Shown piece by piece: positions 1 through 5,783 of a DNA stretch of 9,701 nt. The stretch is from contig JAQGOE010000235.1 of the NCBI GenBank assembly GCA_028293725.1, positions 1 to 9,701 on the forward strand. Reading direction: 5' to 3'. The first letter of the stretch is position 1, and every line of letters begins with the position of its first letter. The position numbers and the translations under genes were made by a program. Under the pieces are notes generated by a model. The model saw only the letters and a program-made list of their open reading frames with translations, did no database searches and was not told where the DNA came from. Source of the stretch: Gammaproteobacteria bacterium (lineage in GTDB: Bacteria > Pseudomonadota > Gammaproteobacteria > Steroidobacterales > Steroidobacteraceae).

Positions 1-952
1 GCAATTCCCCGCTCCCTACGATCTCGCCCCGGTCATTAATGGCGGCGGCGGACTCGAGTTTCCAACCCGAATCGCTGGGAACGAGGGAATTCAAATCCCG
101 GAATCCCTGCGCCTCGGCCCACGCGAATGCGCGATAGTGCTCCGAGTCAGGCCCGTAGCCACCCACCACGACATCGCAGTCATTCATGGCCTGCACACTG
201 TTATAAAACTTCCCGGACAGATCCAGGCGCTCGAGGTGGCGAGTGTCATCGAGATATGCCTCGCTCCCCACTTGCAGCAGAATGTGTCCGGCGCGGTTGA
301 TCGCCACCGCCGAGCTGTAGGAGTCCGCCGGATCGATGATTCGTCGGCCGCGCAAACGGCTCCAGATAAACGCCTGATAGTGACCTTGCTCATCATAGGC
401 GTCCCCTACCATGTCGCCCCGCTCATTGACGGCCTTCAATATTCCACCGCAACACAGCCCAATCGAATGCGGCACAGAGTTGCTCCAATACACCGCGTCA
501 GTGGTTGTCTTGCCGACCGGTGCCCATTCCCCGACGATCGTGCTCAGGGCGCCGGTGCCATGCGCCCAGGTTTGATTGCCAGCGAGCGAAGTGAGAGAGT
601 GATTTGAATAGACGAAGACTCGACGCTTATGGCCTTCGGCATCCGACGCATTGATCACGACGTCGCCGGCCTTGGTGATCGCCACCGGCTCCGTATAGTG
701 AAACCCTTCGGGAACGCTCAACTCTTCTACGCCGGACTTTCGCCGCCAGACCACCGCGCGACGCAGTTCGGTCATCCCGGCCACGACACCCGAGGACGTA
801 ATGACTCTGGGAATGAACGGCAAGTCAACCACGCTGTAGCGGATGGTGTTCGGACAAGCACGTGACGGCGTCTCGGCTTGCGCTACTGCCGAGAAAAGCA
901 CCCCCAAAAGCCCGGCCAACGCCATCACTGGCACCAACGTTGCTGTACGCAT
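1..952 (-). CDS. Secreted HAF-repeat protein, 3' end beyond the window
   Basis: An open frame reads from ATG at 952 to the left edge without a stop, about 317 codons. GGAGG lies about 12 bases before this ATG, which favours it over an in-frame ATG six codons upstream. The first 26 residues form a signal peptide (hydrophobic core MALAGLLGVLFSAVA, then AQA|E), so the product is exported. The body has repeated units of the HAF type: a 'A-[IVM]-N-x-x-G-x-[IV]-V-G' strand followed about 12-15 residues later by 'AF-[IA]-W'. Clear copies include AVNERGDMVG with QAFIWS, AMNDCDVVVG with RAFAWA, and AINDRGEIVG at the edge. HAF-repeat proteins are predicted extracellular beta-propeller-like proteins of unknown biochemical role. 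It is divergent from the carbohydrate-binding protein gene at 1246. The family call is confident; the function is unknown. Confidence 0.85.
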   Translation of the reverse strand, partial: MRTATLVPVMALAGLLGVLFSAVAQAETPSRACPNTIRYSVVDLPFIPRVITSSGVVAGMTELRRAVVWRRKSGVEELSVPEGFHYTEPVAITKAGDVVINASDAEGHKRRVFVYSNHSLTSLAGNQTWAHGTGALSTIVGEWAPVGKTTTDAVYWSNSVPHSIGLCCGGILKAVNERGDMVGDAYDEQGHYQAFIWSRLRGRRIIDPADSYSSAVAINRAGHILLQVGSEAYLDDTRHLERLDLSGKFYNSVQAMNDCDVVVGGYGPDSEHYRAFAWAEAQGFRDLNSLVPSDSGWKLESAAAINDRGEIVGSGEL

Positions 953-1245
953 GATAACCCTGCCCTCCATGCCACAGGATCGCCTCTTCGACGCTCCGGG
1001 CACGGCCGTCATGCAGCCAGCAACGCGATGCCACCATGACGGCGAACTCCAGTTCGTGAATGCATCATCCGAATGCTCGCTTGTTCGTTGTTGAGGTTTG
1101 CGGTCCTTTTACATCTTCCGTCGCGTTCCCGGGATGTCGCGATCTGGTGACGTCGCCGCGCGGCGACCGCGAGGCAGTGTTTGTTCTTGCAGTGTCATGG
1201 CCGCGCTCGAGACCTGCACCGAACCTCACTACCCCGGAATTCTCA
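953..1245. promoter_or_regulatory. Divergent intergenic region with a 16-bp GC palindrome
   Basis: This 293-base region separates two divergent genes for secreted proteins and must hold promoters for both. The one striking element is a perfect 16-bp palindrome, GTCGCCGCGCGGCGAC, at 1152-1167, about 80 bases before the start of the plus-strand gene. It could be an operator or a cruciform/hairpin in the leader. No convincing sigma-70 promoter hexamers were identified. The plus frame stays open through part of this region, but nothing in that translation looks like protein. Confidence 0.35.
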
Positions 1246-2586
1246 ATGAAAAAATCATGGTTGATCCTATTGGCTTTTCTTGCGGCACAAGCCGGTACGG
1301 CCTTGGCTGGAAACTGTCCAGCAACCCCACCCACCTCACGGGGTTCCGGCACCGTTCCCGGAATACCGGTGGCCGGGGGCATGCAGTACTACTTCACCGA
1401 CGCCCTGATCGACGGCTTTGATTGTTTTCGCCGGTTGAGCGGCTGGTTCCCGAGCTACATTCATTCCAGCAACGCCATCAATCCGCACCATGAAGTCGTG
1501 GACATGGCGTATGCCCACGACGGCACAGCCACGTTCAACAACGTCGTCGTACCGACGAGTGGTCCTTACACGCTGGCTGTCCGATATGCCTTCTCCACAG
1601 GTCTGTTTGGAGGAGTCTTGAACCGACCGGAGGGAATCAATGTCAACGGGACTCTGGTCACCTCCGCCATGGATTTCCCGGTCACGGGGGATTTCGAGAC
1701 CTACCAGACCGCCAGCATCGTGGTGAACCTGCAAGCCGGAACCAACAGCATCCAGTTGTTCAACCTGGACGGCGCCAGTATTTCGCGCGCGGACACCCTG
1801 GACGTAACGCCGGCGGCACCCGGGACGTGCATTACGGTACCTCCCACGCCCGGGAACGTCAGCGGTCTAGCGCAGTCTGCTACCCAGATCAATCTAAGTT
1901 GGTCACCCACAACGGCACCTGCCTCCTGCAGCGTGTCATCCTATGACGTATTCCGCAGCACCAACCCCGCGTTCGCGCCCTCGGCCGACAACGAAATCGC
2001 CAGCGGCATCGCCACTACCGTCTACGACGACAAAGCGGCGCTTTGCAATCTGACCTATTACTATTCGGTCGCAGCCGTCGATGCCGCGGGCGCTTCAAGG
2101 GCCTCACCACCGTTCACGGTCGCAACCCACGCCTGTCCCGCCTCCAGTGCCGTTCAGATCAACAGTGGTGGTCCAGCGGTAAGCTCGTTTCTGGCGGACG
2201 AGGACTTCGCCGGAGGCAGCGTAGTTCCCACGACAGACAGCATCCAGACGGTCAACGTGCCGAAAGGGCTGCCCATGGAGGTGTTCCGGGACTCCCGCAC
2301 CGGTACCTTCAGCTACACCGTGAAAGGCTTTGCGCCGGGTTCAAACCACACGGTGACGCTGTACTTCGTCGAACCCACATTCGATGCAGTCGGCTCGCGA
2401 CTCTTCAATGTGAGCATCAACAGCAAGACCGTGTTGTCCAACTTCGATGTCTTCCTTGCGGCCGGGGACATGGACACTCCAGTGGCGGAATCGCTATCGG
2501 CGGCCGCGGATAGCACGGGTCAATACGTAATCGCCTTCACGCCGGTCCTCAACGACGCGCTGCTGAGCGGATTGCGGATCAAGTAG
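1246..2586 (+). CDS. Secreted CBM6/35-like, FN3 and malectin-like carbohydrate-binding protein
   Basis: The product is 446 residues. The ATG at 1246 is chosen because it begins a textbook signal peptide (MKKSWLILLAFLAAQAGTALAG); the frame is open 62 codons further upstream, but that extension is arginine/proline-rich and unlike an export signal. The ribosome site is weak (GGAA about 8 bases upstream). Three beta-sandwich regions follow. Residues about 44-187 resemble CBM6/CBM35 folds ('YTLAVRYA', 'INVNG', 'TGDFETYQTASIVVNLQAG', 'NSIQLFNLDG', 'ADTLDV'). Residues 199-294 are a fibronectin type III domain ('PGNVSGLAQSATQINLSWS', 'YYYSVAAVDAAG'). Residues about 303-446 resemble malectin ('INSGG', 'FLADEDFAGGS', 'TLYFVEP', 'RLFNVSINSK', 'GLRIK'). 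No catalytic domain is visible, so it probably binds polysaccharide outside the cell or on its surface. The ligand cannot be read from the sequence. Confidence 0.85.
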   Translation: MKKSWLILLAFLAAQAGTALAGNCPATPPTSRGSGTVPGIPVAGGMQYYFTDALIDGFDCFRRLSGWFPSYIHSSNAINPHHEVVDMAYAHDGTATFNNVVVPTSGPYTLAVRYAFSTGLFGGVLNRPEGINVNGTLVTSAMDFPVTGDFETYQTASIVVNLQAGTNSIQLFNLDGASISRADTLDVTPAAPGTCITVPPTPGNVSGLAQSATQINLSWSPTTAPASCSVSSYDVFRSTNPAFAPSADNEIASGIATTVYDDKAALCNLTYYYSVAAVDAAGASRASPPFTVATHACPASSAVQINSGGPAVSSFLADEDFAGGSVVPTTDSIQTVNVPKGLPMEVFRDSRTGTFSYTVKGFAPGSNHTVTLYFVEPTFDAVGSRLFNVSINSKTVLSNFDVFLAAGDMDTPVAESLSAAADSTGQYVIAFTPVLNDALLSGLRIK

Positions 2587-2615
2587 CCCAAGAGAACGGC
2601 CTGTTGAACGTTGGA

Positions 2616-2674
2616 AATGGCTGCGGAGAGCCATTGGAGGGCCGGGGGATGAAGATTTTTACCCCCGGTCCTCC
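2616..2674 (+). terminator. Two abutting hairpins after the carbohydrate-binding protein gene
   Basis: Two inverted repeats follow the stop codon at 2586 with no gap between them. The first pairs AATGGCT (2616-2622) with AGCCATT (2629-2635) around a 6-base loop. The second pairs a 13-base arm at 2636-2648 (GGAGGGCCGGGGG) with 2662-2674 (CCCCCGGTCCTCC), one G-U pair, around a 13-base loop. The only T-run is inside the second loop, so this is not a classic rho-independent terminator. The position and stability still suggest a transcript-end or 3'-protecting structure. Confidence 0.55.
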
Positions 2675-2864
2675 CGGCTTTCGAGATCGATCTGGCCAAG
2701 GGGCGCCGGCCGCCGCGGGGTCGACTATGTTTCGACACTCCTGACCGGGAGCTCTGGCTCCGTTCTTCTGCCGCCTCCCAGGCTTTCACAGGCTCTACAT
2801 GGGCGAGTCTGACGCCAGAGGAGTCAGATGCTTCGAGCTTCTGGTCGAGAGATGCTGAATCGAG
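2675..2864. other. Intergenic stretch between convergent genes, no gene seen
   Basis: No convincing protein is found on either strand. A weak inverted repeat, TCTGAC (2808-2813) with GTCAGA (2823-2828), lies about 40 bases beyond the stop of the minus-strand ORF at 2865. It could end transcripts coming from that side, although it has no T-run. Confidence 0.3.
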
Positions 2865-3161
2865 CTAGTCCTTCAGTCCCGATCGGATGCGGCCGCAATC
2901 CTTCCGAACGAGCTTGAGGACGTCGGTCTCCAGTATCTCGATGTCGAGACTCCCGCTCTTTGCTTCTTCTGAGCGACATAGATCGTTCAGCTGCTCCCGC
3001 TTCAGGCGCATTTGAGCGTCGAGTGGCGCTGAGACAGTTGCTTCTGCAAGCGCGAGCATTGCCATCAATCTGTGGAGGGCCAGAACGGAGGTGTAGGCCG
3101 AAAAGAGGTTCTGGAGCGCAGTTACGCATTCACCCACGTGGCCTGATCGCGAGAGAATCAA
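2865..3161 (-). CDS. Hypothetical helical protein downstream of the TIR gene
   Basis: A 98-codon frame on the strand of the TIR gene, beginning 183 bases after the TIR stop. The start is uncertain: TTG at 3161 is the first possible start, the frame is open six codons further upstream without an ATG, and no ribosome site is apparent. Another candidate is the GTG that follows GGCCAC. The later two thirds use mainly G/C third bases and read like real protein: a hydrophobic alanine/leucine-rich stretch (LHRLMAMLALAEATVSA), then a charged amphipathic part (RLKREQLNDLC) and an acidic/basic C-terminus (SLDIEILETDVLKLVRKDC). I do not recognise the family. It could be a small partner of the TIR protein, or the detached C-terminal part of a once longer TIR protein. 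Confidence 0.45.
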   Translation of the reverse strand: MILSRSGHVGECVTALQNLFSAYTSVLALHRLMAMLALAEATVSAPLDAQMRLKREQLNDLCRSEEAKSGSLDIEILETDVLKLVRKDCGRIRSGLKD

Positions 3162-3344
3162 ATGGTCGAGATTGTACTTTCAAGTACCAACACCACGGGA
3201 TGGCACGGCGTACACCGCTCATCGAGTCGACGCCACCGTGAAGCGTCCCCCTCCAGCGTGTTCGCCAGACATTGGAACACCCGGCGCACGCGGCGACACT
3301 CGCCTCAGGTCTCAATTCCGCCCCGGGCGGGCGCACGGCCGCCA

Positions 3345-3782
3345 CTACCTCAACGCATTTCTGACAATCCGAACGACACTCATGAACGCCTCATCCCGGT
3401 TGCGCCAGGTCGTGACCGGCCGGCCATCGGCAGGCGCTGCAGGAAGTTCGGCGAATGAGGTGACTTCCCAATCGCAAGGGCGAAGGATCACGGGAATGAC
3501 GGACGCACGTTTCTGCCGATGTTGCTCCAAGGCGCGCCGCGCTTGGAACTCGTAGCAATAGTCCGACGCCAGAAAATTATGGCTCACGAGCAAAAGAATG
3601 ACATCGGCTGATTCGATCGCCGTCTCGAAGTAACCGCGGTATTCGTCGCAGCTGGCGCTCCTATCGCGGCGAACCTCGATCACCCCGGTGCGTCGGAGCA
3701 TTGTCAGATGCTTGTCGAGCTCAGTTCGAAGATCCAGATCACGGTACGAGTTGCAGATCGTTATGCGTGCTGTGATAGCCAT
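3345..3782 (-). CDS. Stand-alone TIR-domain protein, probable NAD-cleaving immune effector
   Basis: The 145-residue product is almost entirely a bacterial TIR domain (TIR_2 type). Diagnostic parts are the first strand ITICNSY at 7-13, the helix LRTELDKHLTML at 18-29, RTGVIEVRRDR at 31-41, ESADVILLLVSHNFLASDYC at 57-76, then VIPVILRPCDWE at 95-106 and NRDEAF at 128-133. Glu78 in DYCYEF occupies the place of the catalytic Glu of TIR NADases. The family usually has F-I-S-Y-S-H-x-D near the start and W-x-D before the BB loop; here these read ICNSYRDLD and RRD, so activity is not assured. TIR domains of this type are usually fused to a sensor or effector module, which is absent here. The gene is divergent from a controller-like XRE gene, with C-box-like repeats in the shared region. 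The ribosome site before the ATG at 3782 is weak. TIR identity is confident; the defence role is inferred. Confidence 0.85.
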   Translation of the reverse strand: MAITARITICNSYRDLDLRTELDKHLTMLRRTGVIEVRRDRSASCDEYRGYFETAIESADVILLLVSHNFLASDYCYEFQARRALEQHRQKRASVIPVILRPCDWEVTSFAELPAAPADGRPVTTWRNRDEAFMSVVRIVRNALR

Positions 3783-3863
3783 ATCTTAACGTTCACTGCG
3801 TAGATGTTGGATACTCACGATGGACTTTCACACGTACCGGCGTTCGTGTCATCGGACGGTGGT

Positions 3864-3921
3864 CTGTCGATCATTAGTCCGACAGGTATTCAGTCCGTAG
3901 GATTATAGTCCGCATTCAGTC
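3864..3921. promoter_or_regulatory. C-box-like operator array between the TIR and controller genes
   Basis: Half-sites AGTCCG occur at 3876-3881, 3892-3897 and 3907-3912, and AGTC again at 3918-3921, all in one orientation. The first three are spaced 16 and 15 bases apart. The core AGTCCGTAGGATTATAGTC at 3892-3910 has the layout of C-boxes of restriction-modification controller proteins (GACT-N3-AGTC dimer sites joined by a short CGTG-like linker). GGATTATAGTCC at 3900-3911 is a palindrome but for one pair. A separate perfect dyad, CTGTCG (3864-3869) with CGACAG (3880-3885), encloses the first half-site. TATAGT at 3904-3909 could be the controller's -10, and on the minus strand the same bases read TATAAT, which could serve the TIR gene. 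Repeats and spacing are seen; regulatory use is inferred. Confidence 0.7.
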
Positions 3922-3934
3922 AAGCTCTACGACC

Positions 3935-4174
3935 ATGCGAACCCGAAAAGTTGCCGTCGCGTTTGGACGGGTGCTGCGCGAAACCCGCCTGCAGAAGGGC
4001 ATCTCACAAGACAGCCTCGCCTCGCTTTGCGAATTCGATCGCACTTACCCGTCGCTCCTGGAGCGTGGTTTGCGCAGTCCAACTCTAGCAATGGTTTTCC
4101 GCCTGTCCGAGGCTCTCGATATCAACCCCTCGCTGCTGGTAGCCAAAACATACGATGAACTACGTCGGAGCTGA
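3935..4174 (+). CDS. XRE-family controller-like (C) protein
   Basis: The 79-residue product has the size and form of the controller proteins that time endonuclease expression in type II restriction-modification systems. It is a single five-helix XRE DNA-binding domain: RVLRETRLQKGISQDSLASL forms the first helices, the helix-turn-helix spans about residues 24-43, and FDRTYPSLLERGLRSPTLAM carries the conserved 'R-T-Y-x-S-x-x-E-R-G-x-R-x-P-T-L' signature, followed by LSEALDINPSLL. Such proteins bind C-boxes as dimers and activate, then repress, their own promoter; C-box-like repeats lie directly upstream. No Shine-Dalgarno sequence precedes the ATG, as in several known leaderless C genes. No methylase or nuclease gene follows. 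The only nearby candidate target is the divergent TIR gene. A generic XRE repressor is the alternative. Confidence 0.8.
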   Translation: MRTRKVAVAFGRVLRETRLQKGISQDSLASLCEFDRTYPSLLERGLRSPTLAMVFRLSEALDINPSLLVAKTYDELRRS

Positions 4175-4348
4175 TGCTTGCGCCCCTCGGACTATAGTCA
4201 ACAAGAAATATACGGCTAAATTGGCGTGTTAGCAAGAGGCCAATATGTTGGGAGCTAGCACGCGTCGTATAGCCGCGGCATAGTCCCGTGGGATCTGACC
4301 GTGAGTGGCGGCCGCGCAGATGCCGAGGCAATTCTTATGCTGGCTGGG
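4175..4348. promoter_or_regulatory. Post-controller region with a second C-box palindrome
   Basis: Sixteen bases after the controller's stop is a perfect palindrome, GACTATAGTC (4190-4199), set in CGGACTATAGTCAA. It matches the C-box half-sites GACT and AGTC with a shorter spacer than the GACT-N3-AGTC form. No plus-strand gene follows that it could serve; the only short reading frame is 12 codons from ATG at 4245. Two overlapping inverted repeats, GCTAA/TTAGC (4215-4233) and ATTGGC/GCCAAT (4220-4244), could form alternative hairpins or a weak terminator. The region may be what remains after loss of a gene once controlled from here. Confidence 0.5.
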
Positions 4349-4903
4349 TCACGCTCGTTCGCCCGGAATCACGTCCGAGTTAGGCGGTGTTGTGGTGACT
4401 TCGCCTGCCGGCGCGGGGTTCGGCATTGGAACGCAATGATCCGACATTCGCCCGAACCCGGGAAAGCACACCCAATCACGCCCGGACGCCTCAATGTACG
4501 CATGAGGCGGCGGCTTGATCTCTTGACATTGCGAGTCGATCTTCTGGAAGCCCCAGTCACATTCCCAGTGATCTGCACCTCCTACAAAGGCTGCATGTGC
4601 AGGCGCGATACCCGGTATGCAGAACCTGCCCGCACGGTGATAACCGGAGCGGCATCGCCACTGTCCATCGAAGACCTCAAACACACTCGCGCTTGGTAAA
4701 ACATCACCATCCCCCATGCAAAGTCCCGCGACCTGTGTGAAACCGTGGTTGCAGGCCCAGCCCTGGGCGCCGGCGCTGTAGTGCGCATTCGACGGGATGT
4801 CGCGATTAGGCTCCTGTGAATTGCCGGGACTCAGCCACCCCATGGCGCAGGCGAAGATCACCCATGTCGAGGCCACTACTCTTCTGCGTACTTCGAAGCA
4901 CAT
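4349..4903 (-). CDS. Secreted cysteine-repeat protein with four W-x-C units
   Basis: The 184-residue product starts at ATG 4903 with a signal-peptide-like segment (MCFEVRRR, then VVASTWVIFACAMGWL). Four repeats follow, each W-x-C-x2-G-[FY]-x6-C. The cysteine pairs are 51/62, 84/95, 115/126 and 146/157, always 11 residues apart, with units recurring every 31-33 residues. Before each unit is a linker of the type [IAP]-P-x-[HNS]-A, as in IPSNAHY and PPPHAYI. One disulfide per unit in the periplasm or outside the cell is likely. The C-terminal tail is proline/threonine-rich. The frame is also open upstream through dehydrogenase remnants, but that is a pseudogene and the signal peptide marks the true start; no strong ribosome site is visible. 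The function is not recognised. Confidence 0.7.
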   Translation of the reverse strand: MCFEVRRRVVASTWVIFACAMGWLSPGNSQEPNRDIPSNAHYSAGAQGWACNHGFTQVAGLCMGDGDVLPSASVFEVFDGQWRCRSGYHRAGRFCIPGIAPAHAAFVGGADHWECDWGFQKIDSQCQEIKPPPHAYIEASGRDWVCFPGFGRMSDHCVPMPNPAPAGEVTTTPPNSDVIPGERA

Positions 4904-4924
4904 ATCATCTGTAAATACCGCAAG

Positions 4925-5392
4925 GTCATCGCCTCTAGCAAGATAGAGGACGGGTAAAGAATCGTCGCCTTCGGCTCGGCCAGTGAGCTCGGGAAACGGA
5001 GGCATGCCCCGCGGCGCGAGTCCCCCATCACGTACGATGTGGGCAAAGGCTTCGGATGACAAAAGCACCGGAGAAGCGCGTAAATCCGGCGCAATCCCGC
5101 CAGAGACTACGCCTGCCAGACGACCCGCTTCCCGAGCGGGTCCTAGGCCTTGAGCACGCTCCGCCCGGCATCCGCGGGCACGTCGCCCGAGCCGACAGTG
5201 AGGCCGGTAGTCACCGAAGCTCGGCCACAGCGGAATGCTCTTCCGCTCGTATTTCGCCCCCGGCGCGAGCACGGGCCGGCCCGTCTGCAAATCAACATGG
5301 TCGGCCCATGTCACCGTGCCGAGTTTCGAGGGACCACGCGAGACCGAGTCCCTGCACCGTGCGGCATTGATTTCGGTATCTAAGGAGCACTT
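4925..5392 (-). pseudogene. Remnant of a PQQ-dependent quinohemoprotein alcohol dehydrogenase
   Basis: Scattered blocks of a periplasmic PQQ alcohol dehydrogenase (normally about 650-700 residues) remain in the right order within 470 bases. SLDTEINAAR (5383 downward) is followed after a one-base frame change near 5357 by VQGLGLAWSLETRHG, the N-terminal propeller start. WADHVDLQTGRPVLAPGA and LWPSFGDYR (about 5308-5200) are from the propeller. In the next frame, GSGDVPADAGRSVLKA is followed by a TAG (5143-5145) where the family has the W of 'AWDP', then DPLGKRVVWQA. Finally VVSGGIAPDLRASPVLLSSE and GLAPRGMPPFPEL (5110 to about 4980) come from the C-terminal cytochrome c domain, whose CxxCH haem motif is lost. 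Large internal deletions, frameshifts and a nonsense codon make it non-functional. Its 5' end abuts the OsmC-like gene. Confidence 0.8.
4932..4949. repeat. Perfect 6-bp hairpin before the cysteine-repeat gene
   Basis: CCTCTA (4932-4937) and TAGAGG (4944-4949) pair around the 6-base loop GCAAGA. It lies about 30 bases upstream of the start of the cysteine-repeat gene, at the decayed end of the dehydrogenase remnant. It may be an old terminator or part of the new gene's leader; no function is shown. Confidence 0.35.
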
Positions 5393-5393
5393 T

Positions 5394-5783
5394 ATGGCCT
5401 ACGTCACCGTAATCAACGAACATCAGCACGTACAGCAGATCGTTTCAGGACACCATCACATGACGGCGGACGCTACGGCCTCCGCAGGCGGTAGCGACGC
5501 CGGATTTGCTCCGCGCGAGCTATTGCTCGCGAGCCTCGGCGCCTGTACCGCGATCGCATTGCGCAAGCACGCGGTCTCCAACGACTGGTCATTGGGGAAA
5601 GTTACGGTCGGACTGCGATGGTCGCGAGATGATGCGGGCCTCGAGCATATCGACCGGCGCCTGTCATTCACCAAGCCGCTGACCGAGGAGCAAAAGAAAC
5701 AAATGCTGGATGTCGCGGCGGAGACGCTGATCACGAAGTTACTGCTGCCTGGGAATGCGATCCAGTCATCTGTCGTCACTTGA
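5394..5783 (+). CDS. OsmC/Ohr-family protein
   Basis: The ATG at 5394 is chosen because TAAGGAGC lies just upstream and because the product then starts like the family ([10 protein letters not shown]). The protein is 129 residues, a normal size. Family signs are [23 protein letters not shown] at about 38-60, with the peroxidatic-type Cys51 in GACTA, the strand [12 protein letters not shown], and the [17 protein letters not shown] region. OsmC/Ohr proteins are cytoplasmic dimers that reduce organic hydroperoxides through two cysteines. Here the second site, usually Cys-Pro-Val in the helix before the C-terminus, reads TLITKLL with no Cys, so only one thiol is left. That makes ordinary two-cysteine peroxidase chemistry doubtful. 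The upstream frame is open but lies in the dehydrogenase pseudogene and is not coding. Confidence 0.88.
   Translation: MAYVTVINEHQHVQQIVSGHHHMTADATASAGGSDAGFAPRELLLASLGACTAIALRKHAVSNDWSLGKVTVGLRWSRDDAGLEHIDRRLSFTKPLTEEQKKQMLDVAAETLITKLLLPGNAIQSSVVT

Noticed and set aside
1060..1245. 62-codon upstream extension of the carbohydrate-binding protein
   Set aside because: It would bury the signal peptide and has no recognisable protein character.
2587..3344. CRISPR array or insertion sequence near the TIR island
   Set aside because: No regularly spaced repeats, transposase-like frames or terminal inverted repeats were found here or elsewhere in the window.
3130..3345. 71-codon GTG frame starting on the last base of the TIR stop codon
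   Set aside because: The TAGTG overlap looks like coupling, but the translation is Arg/Trp-rich, not protein-like, and it conflicts with the better 98-residue frame.
3162..3555. Plus-strand frames antisense to the TIR gene
   Set aside because: They are shadows of the TIR coding strand, with low-complexity Arg/Pro/Ser-rich translations.
4301..4699. 132-codon plus-strand frame after the second C-box
   Set aside because: It is mostly antisense to the well-supported cysteine-repeat gene and has an arginine-rich, shadow-like composition.
4904..5314. Continuous 321-codon frame joining the dehydrogenase remnant to the cysteine-repeat protein
   Set aside because: The fusion is accidental: the upstream part is fragmentary dehydrogenase homology, partly in another frame, and a signal peptide starts the real gene at 4903.
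5235..5393. 53-codon upstream extension of the OsmC-like protein
   Set aside because: It is antisense to the dehydrogenase remnant, and the ATG at 5394 has a strong ribosome site and the family's normal N-terminus.
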